Source of the DNA: Clusia tigrina
Taxonomy: Eukaryota; Arthropoda; Insecta; Diptera; Clusiidae
DNA: 64,000 nt
Assembly: GCA_920105625.2 (NCBI GenBank)
Contig: OV050032.1
Coordinates: forward strand, 98,254,542-98,318,541
Reading direction: 5' to 3'
The notes under the pieces were generated by a model. The model was not told where the DNA came from and did not search any database. It saw only the letters and a list, made by a program, of their open reading frames with translations. Each line of letters starts with the position of its first letter. Positions within the stretch are counted from its first letter, which is position 1. Both the position numbers and the translations under genes were made by a program. This document shows, in pieces, positions 51,831-62,981 of the stretch.

Positions 51831-52614
51831 CATAAAACCTTGAATTTTTGTAACAATGAAGTACTCGAGCTTCTTGTCAATTTAAGCCATCGCTCAAAGC
51901 TCTGCTACCCTAGAGTCCCAAATCAAACACTGATAAAACTTCAAACGCCCCGAACTTCTTTACGGTACGTCCTACACCCATCAAAGTTTGCAACATACAA
52001 ATGCTTGTAACTTTTTACTGGAGGGTCATAAATCCTTGAAATTTTGTAACAATAAAGTACCCGAGCCTCTTGTCAATTTAAGCCATCGCTCAAAACTATG
52101 CTACCCTAAAGTCCCAAATCAAACACTGATAAAACTTCAAACGCCCCTAACTTCTTTACGGTACGTCCTACACCTATCAAAGTGTGCAGCATACAAATGC
52201 TTGTAACTTTTTACTGGAGCGTCATAAAACCTTGAAATTTTGTAACAATGAAGTACCCGAGCCTCTTGTCAATTTAAGCCATCGCTCAAAGCTATGCTAC
52301 CCTAGAGTCCCAAATCAAACACTGATAAAACTTCAAACTCCCCAAACTTCTTTACGGTACGTCCTACACCTATCAAAGTTTGCAACATTCAAATGCTTGT
52401 AACTTTTTACAGGAGCGTCATAAAACCTTGAAATTTTGTAACAATAAAGTACTCGAGCCTCTTGTCAATTTAAGCTATCGCTCAAAGCTATGCTACCCTT
52501 GAGTCCCAAATCAAACACTGATAAAACTTCAAATGGCCCTAACTTCTATACGGTACGTCCTACACCTATCAAAGTTGGCAACATACAAATGCTTGTATCT
52601 TTTTACTGGAGCGT
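51831..52614. repeat. 4-unit HOR (784 bp), copy 2
   Basis: This is the tandem copy of 51048-51830, without the 1-bp deletion. It carries the last GGGTCATAAATCC unit of the window (about 52020). Its final two units resemble those at 21555-21946, including CAAACTCCCC, ACAGGAGCG and TTGTATCTTTTTAC. This supports the view that domain C sits between two related flanks. Confidence 0.88.
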
Positions 52615-53202
52615 CATAAAACCTTGAAATTTTGTAACAATAAAGTACCCGAGCCTCTTGTCAATTTAAGCTATCGCTCAAAACTATGCTACCCTAGAGT
52701 CCCAAATCAAACACTGATAAAACTTCAAACGCCCCAAACTTATTTACGGTACGTCCTACACCTATCAAAGTTTGCAACATACAAATGCTTGTAACTTTTT
52801 ACTGGAGCGTCATAAAACCTTTAAATTTTGTAACAATGAAGTACCCGAGCCTCTTGTCAATTTAAGCCATCGGTCAAAGCTATGCTACCCTTGAGTCCCA
52901 AATCAAACACTGATAAAACTTCAAACGCCCCTAACTTCTTTACGGTACGTCCTACACCTATCAAAGTTTGCAACATACAAATGCTTGTAACTTTTTACTG
53001 GAGCGTCATAAAACCTTGAAATTTTGTAACAATAAAGTACCCGAGCCTCTTGTCAATTTAAGCCATCGCTCAAAACTATGCTACCCTAGAGTCCCAAATC
53101 AAACACTGATAAAACTTCAAACGCCCCTAACTTCTATACGGTACGTCTTACACCTATCAAAGTTTGCAACGTACAAATGCTTGTAACTTTTTACTGGAGC
53201 GT

Positions 53203-53594
53203 CATAAAACCTTGAAATTTTGTAACAATAAAGTACTCGAGCCTCTTGTCAATTTAAGCCATCGCTCAAAGCTATGCTACACTTGGGTCCCAAATCAAAC
53301 ACTGATAAAACTTCAAACGCCCCGAACTTCTTTACGGTACGTCCTACACCTATCAAAGTTTGCAACGTACAAATGCTTGTAACTTTTTACTGGAGCGTCA
53401 TAAAACCTTGAAATTTTGTAACAATAAAGTACTCGAGCATCTTGTCAATTTAAGCCATCGCTCAAAGCTATGCTACACTTGGGTCCCAAATCAAACACTG
53501 ATAAAACTTCAAACGCCCCGAACTTCTTTACGGTACGTCCTACACCTATCAAAGTTTGCAACGTACAAATGCTTGTAACTTTTTACTGGAGCGT
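53203..53594. repeat. Tandem duplication of a single unit
   Basis: Units 53203-53398 and 53399-53594 both read AATAAAGTACTCGAG, CTACACTTGGGTCCC and GCAACGTACAAATGC. The change CAACATAC to CAACGTAC also precedes the first copy (53169), so the mark appears three times at 196 bp (53169, 53365, 53561). The only difference I saw is GAGCCTCTTG against GAGCATCTTG. Confidence 0.88.
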
Positions 53595-54014
53595 CATAAA
53601 ACCTTGAAATTTTGTAACAATGAAGTACCCGAGCCTCTTGTCAATTTAAGCCATCGCTCAAAGCTATGCTACCCTAGAGTCCCAAATCAAACACTGATAA
53701 AAATTCAAACGCCCCGAACTTCTTTACGGTACGTCCTACACCTATCAAAATTTGTAACATACAAATGCTTGTAACTTTTTACTGGAGCGTCATAAAACCT
53801 TGAAATTTTGTAACAATGAAGTACCCGAGCCTCTTGTCAATTTAAGCCATCGCTCAAAGCTATGCTACCCTTGAGTCCCAAATCAAACACTGATAAAACT
53901 TGAAACGCCACTAACTTCTTTACGGTGCGTCCTACACCTATCAAAGTTTGCAACATACAAATGCTTGTAACTTTTTACTGGAGCGTCATAAAACCTTGAA
54001 ATTTTGTAACAATA

Positions 54015-56556
54015 AAGTACCCGAGCCTCTTGTTAATTTAAGCCATCGCTCCAAACTATGTTACCCTAGAGTCCCAAATCAAACACTGATAAAACTTCAA
54101 ACGCCACTAACTTCTATACGGTACGTCCTACACCTATCAAAGTTTGCAACATACAAATGCTTGTAACTTTTTTGTGGAGCGTCATAAAACTTTGAAATTT
54201 TGTGACAATGAAGTACCCGAGCCTCTTGTCAATTTAAGCTATCGCTCAAAACTATGCTACCCTAGAGTCCCAAATCAAACACTGATAAAACTTCAAACGC
54301 CCCAAACTTCTTTACGGTACGTCCTACACCTATCAAAGTTTGCAATATACAAATGCTTGTAACTTTTTACTGGAGCGTCATAAAACCTTTAAATTTTGTA
54401 ACAATGAAGTACCCGAGCCTCTTGTCAATATAAGCCATCGGTCAAAGCTATGCTACCCTTGAGTCCCAAATCAAACACTGATAAAACTTCAAACGCCCCT
54501 AACTTCTTTACGGTACGTCCTACACCTATCAAAGTTTGCAACATACAAATGCTTGTAACTTTTTACTGGAGCGTCATAAAACCTTGAAATTTTGTAACAA
54601 TAAAGTACCCGAGCCTCTTGTCAATTTAAGCCATCGCTCAAAACTATGCTACCCTAGAGTCCCAAATCAAACACTGATAAAACTTCAAACGCCCCTAACT
54701 TCTATACGGTACGTCCTACACTTATCAAAGTTTGCAACATACAAATGCTTGTAACTTTTTACTGGAGCGTCATAAAATCTTGAAATTTTGTAACAATAAA
54801 GTACTCGAGCCTCTTGTCAATTTAAGCCATCGCTCAAAGCTATGCTACCCTTGAGTCCCGAATCAAACACTGATAAAACTTCAAATGGCCCTAACTTATA
54901 TACGGTACGTCCTACACCTATCAAAGTTTGCAACATACAAAAGCTTGTAACTTTTCACTGGAGCGTCATAAGACCTTGAAATTTAGTAACAATGAAGTGC
55001 TCGAGCCTCTTGTCAATTTAAGCCATCGCTCAAAGCTATGCTACCCTTGAGTTCCAAATCAAACACTGATAAAACTTCAAACGCCCCTAACTTCTTTACG
55101 GTACGTCCTACACCTATCAAAGTTTGCAACATACAAATGCTTGTAACGTTTTACTGAAGCGTCATAAAACCTTGAAATTTTGTAACAATGAAGTACCCGC
55201 GCCTCTTGTCAATTTAAGCCATCGCTCAAAGCTATGCTACCCTTGAGTCCCAAATCAAACACTGATAAAACTTCAAACGCCCCTAACGGTACGGTACGTC
55301 CTACACCTATCAAAGTTTGCAACATACAAATGCTTGTAACTTTTTACTGGAGCGTCATAAAACCTTGAAATTTTGTGACAATGAAGTACCCGAGCCTCTT
55401 GTCAATTTATGCTATCGCTCAAAGCTATGCTACCCTAGAGTCCCAAATCAAACACTGATAAAACTTCAAACGCCCCGAACTTCTTTACGGTACGTCCTAC
55501 ACCTATCAAAGTTTGCAACATACAAATGCTTGTAACTTTTTACTGGAGCGTCATAAAACCTTGAAATTTTGTAACAATGAAGTACCCGAGCCTCTTGTCA
55601 ATTTAAGCCATCGCTCAAAGCTATGCTACTCTTGAGTCCCAAATCAAACACTGATAAAACTTCAAACGCCCCTAACTTCTTTACGGTACGTCCTACACCT
55701 ATCAAAGTTTGCAACATACAAATGTTTGTAACTTTTTACTGGAGCGTCATAAAACCTTGAAATTTTGTGACAATGAAGTACCCGAGCCTCTTGTCAATTT
55801 AAGCTATCGCTCAAAACTATGCTACCCTAGAGTCCCAAATCAAACACTGATAAAACTTCAAACGCCCCGAACTTCTTTACGGTACGTCCTACACCTATCA
55901 AAGTTTGCAACATACAAATGCTTGTAACTTTTTACTGGAGCGTCATAAAACCTTGAAATTTTGTGACAATGAAGTACCCGAGCCTCTTGTCAATTTAAGA
56001 AATCGCTCAAAACTATGCTACCCTAGATTCCCAAATCAATCACTGATTAAACTTCAAACGCCCCTAACTTCTTTACGGTACGTCCTACACCTATCAAAGT
56101 TTGCAACATACAAATGCTTGTAACGTTTTACTGAAGCGTCATAAAACCTTGAAATTTTGTAACAATAAAGTACCCGCGCCTCTTGTCAATTTAAGCCATC
56201 GCTCACAGCTATGCTACCCTTGAGTCCCAAATCAAACACTGATAAAACTTCAAACGCCCCTAACGGTACGGTACGTCCTACACCTATCAAAGTTTGCAAC
56301 ATACAAATGCTTGTAACTTTTTACTGGAGCGTCATAAAACCTTGAAATTTTGTGACAATGAAGTACCCGAGCCTCTTGTCAATTTAAGCTATCGCTCAAA
56401 GCTATGCTACCCTAGAGTCCCAAATCAAACACTGATAAAACTTCAAACGCCCCGAACTTCTTTACGGTACGTCCTACACCTATCAAAGTTTGCAACATAC
56501 AAATGTTTGTAACTTTTTACTGGAGCGTCATAAAACCTTGAAATTTTGTAACAATG
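54015..56556. repeat. 13-unit HOR (2542 bp), copy 1
   Basis: Shared with the next block at 2542 bp: TTGTTAATTTAAG with CTCCAAAC and ATGTTACCC, TTTTTTGTGGAGCG, GCAATATAC, CAATATAAGCC, CACTTATCAAAG, CATAAAATCTTG, GTCCCGAATC with CTTATATACGG, ACAAAAGCTTG with TTTCACTGG and TTTAGTAAC, TAACGTTTTACTGAAGCG, CCCGCGCC with GGTACGGTACG, TATGCTATCGC and CTACTCTTGAG. Thirteen units with two 193-bp members give 2548 minus 6. Confidence 0.9.
55163..55355. repeat. 193-bp unit with GGTACGGTACG (first of eight)
   Basis: Where ordinary units read CTAACTTCTTTACGGTACG, this type reads CTAACGGTACGGTACG: TTCTTTA is replaced by GGTA, a net loss of 3 bp and a short CGGTA direct repeat. All eight follow TAACGTTTTACTGAAGC (CTAAAGC for the fifth) and carry CCCGCGCC, so the marks travel together. 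Positions: 55163-55355, 56140-56332, 57705-57897, 59270-59462, 61423-61615, 61812-62004, 62593-62785, 63570-63762. Five of the eight also have GCTCACAGC. Confidence 0.93.
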
Positions 56557-58445
56557 AAGTACCCGAGCCTCTTGTTAATTTAAGCCATCGCTCCAAACTA
56601 TGTTACCCTAGAGTCCCAAATCAAACACTGATAAAACTTCAAACGTCCCTAACTTCTTTACGGTACGTCCTACACCTATCAAAGTTTGCAACATACAAAT
56701 GCTTGTAACTTTTTTGTGGAGCGTCATAAAACTTTGAAATTTTGTGACAATGAAGTACCCAAGCCTCTTGTCAATTTAAGCTATCGCTCAAAACTATGCT
56801 ACCCTAGAGTCCCAAATCAAACACTGATAAAACTTCAAACGCCCCAAACTTCTTTACGGTACGTCCTACACCTATCAAAGTTTGCAATATACAAATGCTT
56901 GTAACTTTTTACTGGAGCGTCATAAAACCTTTAAATTTTGTAACAATGAAGTACCCGAGCCTCTTGTCAATATAAGCCATCGGTCAAAGCTATGCTACCC
57001 TTGAGTCCCAAATCAAACACTGATAAAACTTCAAACGCCCCTAACTTCTTTACGGTACGTCCTACACCTATCAAAGTTTGCAACATACAAATGCTTGTAA
57101 CTTTTTACTGGAGCGTCATAAAACCTTGAAATTTTGTAACAATAAAGTACCCGAGCCTCTTGTCAATTTAAGCCATCGCTCAAAACTATGCTACCCTAGA
57201 GTCCCAAATCAAACACTGATAAAACTTCAAACGCCCCTAACTTCTATACGGTACGTCCTACACTTATCAAAGTTTGCAACATACAAATGCTTGTAACTTT
57301 TTACTGGAGCGTCATAAAATCTTGAAATTTTGTAACAATAAAGTACTCGAGCCTCTTGTCAATTTAAGCCATCGCCCAAAGCTATGATACCCTTAAGTCC
57401 CGAATCAAACACTGATAAAACTTCAAATGGCCCTAACTTATATACGGTAAGTCCTACACCTATCAAAGTTTGCAACATACAAAAGCTTGTAAATTTTCAC
57501 TGGAGCGTCATAAGACCTTGAAATTTAGTAACAATGAAGTGCTCGAGCCTCTTGTCAATTTAAGCCATCGCTCAAAGCTATGCTACCCTTGAGTTCCAAA
57601 TCAAACACTGATAAAACTTCAAACGCCCCTAACTTCTTTACGGTACGTCCTACACCTATCAAAGTTTGCAACATACAAATGCTTGTAACGTTTTACTGAA
57701 GCGTCATAAAACCTTGAAATTTTGTAACAATGAAGTACCCGCGCCTCTTGTCAATATAAGCCAACGCTCAAAGCTATGCTACCCTTGAGTCCCAAATCAA
57801 ACACTGATAAAACTTCAAACGCCCCTAACGGTACGGTACGTCCTACACCTATCAAAGTTTGCAACATACAAATGCTTGTAACTTTTTACTGGAGCGTCAT
57901 AAAACCTTGAAATTTTGTGACAATGAAGTACGCGAGCCTCTTGTAAATGTATGCTATCGCTCAAAGCTATGCTACCCTAGAGTCCCAAATCAAACACTGA
58001 TAAAACTTCAAACGCCCCGAACTTCTTTACGGTACGTCCTACACCTATCAAAGTTTGCAACATACAAATGCTTGTATCTTTTTACTGGAGCGTCATAAAA
58101 CCTTGAAATTTTGTAACAATGAAGTACCCGAGCCTCTTGTCAATTTAAGCCATCGCTCAAAGCTATGCTACTCTTGAGTCCCAAATCAAACACTGATAAA
58201 ACTTCAAACGCCCCTAACTTCTTTACGGTACGTCCTACACCTATCAAAGTTTGCAACATACAAATGTTTGTAACTTTTTACTGGAGCGTCATAAAACCTT
58301 GAAATTTTGTGACAATGAAGTACCCGAGCCTCTTGTCAATTTAAGCTATCGCTCAAAACTATGCTACCCTAGAGTCGCAAATCAAACACTGATAAAACTT
58401 CAAACGCCCCGAACTTCTTTACGGTACGTCCTACACCTATCAAAG
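56557..58445. repeat. 13-unit HOR, copy 2 (homology fades before its end)
   Basis: This follows copy 1 (54015-56556) through about 58445, where AAAGTTGGCAAC begins a unit not present at the matching place in copy 1. Its own changes include GTAAGTCC near 57448, GTAAATTTTCAC near 57489, GCCAACGCTC near 57771, TACGCGAGCC near 57931, and GTAAATGTATGC near 57944. One added unit (58486-58681) then shifts the register by 196 bp before AATTTAAGAAATCGC resumes. Confidence 0.85.
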
Positions 58446-58681
58446 TTGGCAACATACAAATGCTTGTAACTTTTTACTGGAGCGTCATAAAACCTTGAAA
58501 TTTTGTAACAATAAAGTACCCGAGCCTCTTGTCAATTTAAGCCATCGCTCATAACTATGCTACCCTAGAGTCCCAAATCAAACACTGATAAAACTTCAAA
58601 CGCCCCTAACTTCTATACGGTACGTCCTACACCTATCATAGTTTGCAACATACAAATGCTTGTAACTTTTTACTGGAGCGT

Positions 58682-60834
58682 CGTAAAACCTTGAAATTTT
58701 GTGACAATGAAGTACCCGAGCCTCTTGTCAATTTAAGAAATCGCTCAAAACTATGCTACCCTAGATTCCCAAATCAAACACTGATTAAACTTCAAACGCC
58801 CCTAACTTCTTTACGGTACGTCCTACACCTATCAAAGTGTGCAACAAACAAATGCTTGTAACTTTTTACAGGAGCGTCATAAAACCTTGAAATTTTTTAA
58901 CAATGAAGTACCCGAGCCTCTTGTCAATTTAAGCCATCGCTCAAAGCTATGCTACCCTTGAGTCCCAAATCAAACACTGATAAAACTTCAAACGCCCCTA
59001 ACTTCTTTACGGTACGTCCTACACCTATCAAAGTTTGCAACATACAAAAGCTTGTAACTTTTTACTGGAGCGTCATAAGACCTTGAAATTTTGTAACAAT
59101 GAAGTGCTCGAGCCTCTTGTCAATTTAAGCCATCGCTCAAAGCTATGCTACCCTTGAGTCCCAAATCAAACACTGATAAAACTTCAAACGCCCCTAACTT
59201 CTTTACGGTACGTCCTACACCTATCAAAGTTTGCAACATACAAATGCTTGTAACGTTTTACTGAAGCGTCATAAAACCTTGAAATTTTGTAACAATGAAG
59301 TACCCGCGCCTCTTGTCAATTTAAGCCATCGCTCACAGCTATGCTACCCTTGAGTCCCAAATCAAACACTGATAAAACTTCAAACGCCCCTAACGGTACG
59401 GTACGTCCTACACCTATCAAAGTTTGCAACATACAAATGCTTGTAACTTTTTACTGGAGCGTCATAAAACCTTGAAATTTTGTGACAATGAAGTACCCGA
59501 GCCTCTTGTCAATTTAAGCTATCGCTCAAAGCTATGCTACCCTAGAGTCCCAAATCAAACACTGATAAAACTTCAAACGCCCCGAACTTCTTTACGGTAC
59601 GTCCTACACCTATCAAAGTTTGCAACATACAAATGTTTGTAACTTTTTACTGGAGCGTCATAAAACCTTGAAATTTTGTAACAATGAAGTACTCGAGCCT
59701 CTTGTCAATTTAAGCCATCGCTCAAAGCTATGCTACCCTTGAGTCCCGAATCAAACACTGATAAAACTTCAAATGGCCCTAACTTATATACGGTACGTCC
59801 TACACCTATCAAAGTTTGCAACATACAAAAGCTTGTAACTTTTCACTGGAGCGTCATAAGACCTTGAAATTTAGTAACAATGAAGTGCTCGAGCCTCTTG
59901 TCAATTTAAGCCATCGCTCAAAGCTATGCTACCCTTGAGTTCCAAATCAAACACTGATAAAACTTCAAACGCCCCTAACTTCTTTACGGTACGTCCTACA
60001 CCTATCAAAGTTTGCAACATACAAATGCTTGTAACTTTTTACTGGAGCGTCATAAAACCTTGAAATTTTGTGACAATGAAGTACCCGAGCCTCTTGTCAA
60101 TTTATGCTATCGCTCAAAGCTATGCTACCCTAGAGTCCCAAATCAAACACTGATAAAACTTCAAACGCCCCGAACTTCTTTACGGTACGTCCTACACCTA
60201 TCAAAGTTTGCAACATACAAATGCTTGTAACTTTTTACTGGAGCGTCATAAAACCTTGAAATTTTGTAACAATGAAGTACCCGAGCCTCTTGTCAATTTA
60301 AGCCATCGCTCAAAGCTATGCTACTCTTGAGTCCCAAATCAAACACTGATAAAACTTCAAACGCCCCTAACTTCTTTACGGTACGTCCTACACCTATCAA
60401 AGTTTGCAACATACAAATGTTTGTAACTTTTTACTGGAGCGTCATAAAACCTTGAAATTTTGTGACAATGAAGTACCCGAGCCTCTTGTCAATTTAAGCT
60501 ATCGCTCAAAACTATGCTACCCTAGAGTCCCAAATCAAACACTGATAAAACTTCAAACGCCCCGAACTTCTTTACGGTACGTCCTACACCTATCAAAGTT
60601 TGCAACATACAAATGCTTGTAACTTTTTACTGGAGCGTCATAAAACCTTGAAATTTTGTAACAATAAAGTACCCGAGCCTCTTGTCAATTTAAGCCATCG
60701 CTCATAACTATGCTACCCTAGAGTCCCAAATCAAACACTGATAAAACTTCAAACGCCCCTAACTTCTATACGGTACGTCCTACACCTATCATAGTTTGCA
60801 ACATACAAATGCTTGTAACTTTTTACTGGAGCGT
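58682..60834. repeat. 11-unit HOR (2153 bp), copy 1
   Basis: The start is anchored on GCGTCGTAAAACC, present only at 58682, 60835 and 62982. Then come AATTTAAGAAATCGC with GATTCCC and CTGATTAAAC, AAAGTGTGCAACAAAC with ACAGGAGCG and TTTTTTAACAATG, ACAAAAGCTTG with AAGTGCTCGAG, the GGTACGGTACG unit (one here), GTCCCGAATC, TTTAGTAAC, TATGCTATCGC, CTACTCTTGAG, and GCTCATAACTATG with CTATCATAG. One 193-bp unit gives 2156 minus 3. Confidence 0.9.
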
Positions 60835-62981
60835 CGTAAAACCTTGAAATTTTGTGACAATGAAGTACCCGAGCCTCTTGTCAATTTAAGAAATCGCTCA
60901 AAACTATGCTAACCTAGATTCCCAAATCAAACACTGATTAAACTTCAAACGCCCCTAACTTCTTTACGGTACGTCCTACACCTATCAAAGTGTGCAACAA
61001 ACAAATGCTTGTAACTTTTTACAGGAGCGTCATAAAACCTTGAAATTTTTTAACAATGGAGTACCCGAGCCTCTTGTCAATTTAAGCCATCGCTCAAAGC
61101 TATGCTACCCTTGAGTCCCAAATCAAACACTGATAAAACTTCAAACGCCCCTAACTTCTTTACGGTACGTCCTACACCTATCAAAGTTTGCAACATACAA
61201 AAGCTTGTAACTTTTTACTGGAGCGTCATAAGACCTTGAAATTTTGTAACAATGAAGTGCTCGAGCCTCTTGTCAATTTAAGCCATCGCTCAAAGCTATG
61301 TTACCCTTGAGTCCCAAATCAAACACTGATAAAACTTCAAACGCCCCTAACTTCTTTACGGTACGTCCTACACCTATCAAAGTTTGCAACATACAAATGC
61401 TTGTAACGTTTTACTAAAGCGTCATAAAACCTTGAAATTTTGTAACAATGAAGTACCCGCGCCTCTTGTCAATTTAAGCCATCGCTCACAGCTATGCTAC
61501 CCTTGAGTCCCAAATCAAACACTGATAAAACTTCAAACGCCCCTAACGGTACGGTACGTCCTACACCTATCAAAGTTTGCAACATACAAATGCTTGTAAC
61601 TTTTTACTGGAGCGTCATAAGACCTTGAAATTTTGTAACAATGAAGTGCTCGAGCCTCTTGTCAATTTAAGCCATCGCTCAAAGCTATGCTACCCTTGAG
61701 TCCCAAATCAAACACTGATAAAACTTCAAACGCCCCTAACTTCTTTACGGTACGTCCTACACCTATCAAAGTTTGCAACATACAAATGCTTGTAACGTTT
61801 TACTGAAGCGTCATAAAACCTTGAAATTTTGTAACAATGAAGTACCCGCGCCTCTTGTCAATTTAAGCCATCGCTCACAGCTATGCTACCCTTGAGTCCC
61901 AAATCAAACACTGATAAAACTTCAAACGCCCCTAACGGTACGGTACGTCCTACACCTATCAAAGTTTGCAACATACAAATGCTTGTAACTTTTTACTGGA
62001 GCGTCATAAAACCTTGAAATTTTGTGACAATGAAGTACCCGAGCCTCTTGTCAATTTAAGCTATCGCTCAAAGCTATGCTACCCTAGAGTCCCAAATCAA
62101 ACACTGATAAAACTTCAAACGCCCCGAACTTCTTTACGGTACGTCCTACACCTATCAAAGTTTGCAACATACAAATGTTTGTAACTTTTTACTGGAGCGT
62201 CATAAAACCTTGAAATTTTGTAACAATGAAGTACTCGAGCCTCTTGTCAATTTAAGCCATCGCTCAAAGCTATGCTACCCTTGAGTCCCGAATCAAACAC
62301 TGATAAAACTTCAAATGGCCCTAACTTATATACGGTACGTCCTACACCTATCAAAGTTTGCAACATACAAAAGCTTGTAACTTTTCACTGGAGCGTCATA
62401 AGACCTTGAAATTTAGTAACAATGAAGTGCTCGAGCCTCTTGTCAATTTAAGCCATCGCTCAAAGCTATGCTACCCTTGAGTTCCAAATCAAACACTGAT
62501 AAAACTTCAAACGCCCCTAACTTCTTTACGGTACGTCCTACACCTATCAAAGTTTGCAACATACAAATGCTTGTAACGTTTTACTGAAGCGTCATAAAAC
62601 CTTGAAATTTTGTAACAATGAAGTACCCGCGCCTCTTGTCAATTTAAGCCATCGCTCAAAGCTATGCTACCCTTGAGTCCCAAATCAAACACTGATAAAA
62701 CTTCAAACGCCCCTAACGGTACGGTACGTCCTACACCTATCAAAGTTTGCAACATACAAATGCTTGTAACTTTTTACTGGAGCGTCATAAAACCTTGAAA
62801 TTTTGTAACAATAAAGTACCCGAGCCTCTTGTCAATTTAAGCCATCGCTCATAACTATGCTACCCTAGAGTCCCAAATCAAACACTGATAAAACTTCAAA
62901 CGCCCCTAACTTCTATACGGTACGTCCTACACCTATCATAGTTTGCAACATACAAATGCTTGTAACTTTTTACTGGAGCGT
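60835..62981. repeat. 11-unit HOR (2147 bp), copy 2
   Basis: It has the same anchors as copy 1 and eleven units, but three are 193 bp, giving 2147 bp. The inside has been rearranged. A two-unit block (61227-61615) is duplicated as 61616-62004, and the later GTCCCGAATC to GCTCATAAC part is shorter. Unit number was kept while content changed. Private changes: GCTAACCTAG (60907) and AATGGAGTACC (61057, also in copy 3). Confidence 0.88.
61227..62004. repeat. Tandem duplication of a 2-unit (389-bp) block
   Basis: The pairs 61227-61615 and 61616-62004 each join a CATAAGACC/AAGTGCTCGAG unit (196 bp) to a CCCGCGCC/GGTACGGTACG unit (193 bp). The first pair has ATGTTACCC and TTTTACTAAAGCG; the second has ATGCTACCC and TTTTACTGAAGCG. 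The unit before the second pair ends with AAATGC rather than AAAAGC, so the exchange point lies between the pairs. Confidence 0.85.

Larger units (their letters stand above)
22339..52614. repeat. Domain C: core segment marked by the GAGGGTCATAAATCC unit
   Basis: All 21 units beginning GGGTCATAAATCC that I found lie here, from about 22727 to 52020 (approximate positions 22727, 23901, 26021, 27391, 29316, 29905, 31829, 32810, 33397, 35358, 36731, 37907, 40061, 41238, 43003, 44767, 46337, 47708, 49865, 51237, 52020). They replace a CpG (GAGCGTC to GAGGGTC), and the copy at 26021 reads TAGGGTC. The preceding unit usually ends CCTACACCCATC and carries AAAGCTCTGC after TTTACTAAAGCG. The domain is a mosaic of overlapping 2-, 4-, 7-, 11-, 13- and 18-unit HORs built from a limited set of unit types. 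Confidence 0.8.

Noticed and set aside
55283..55297. GGTACGGTACG as a candidate protein-binding or promoter element
   Set aside because: It is a two-copy CGGTA micro-repeat local to one unit type. Nothing near it suggests transcription, so I record it only as a unit variant.
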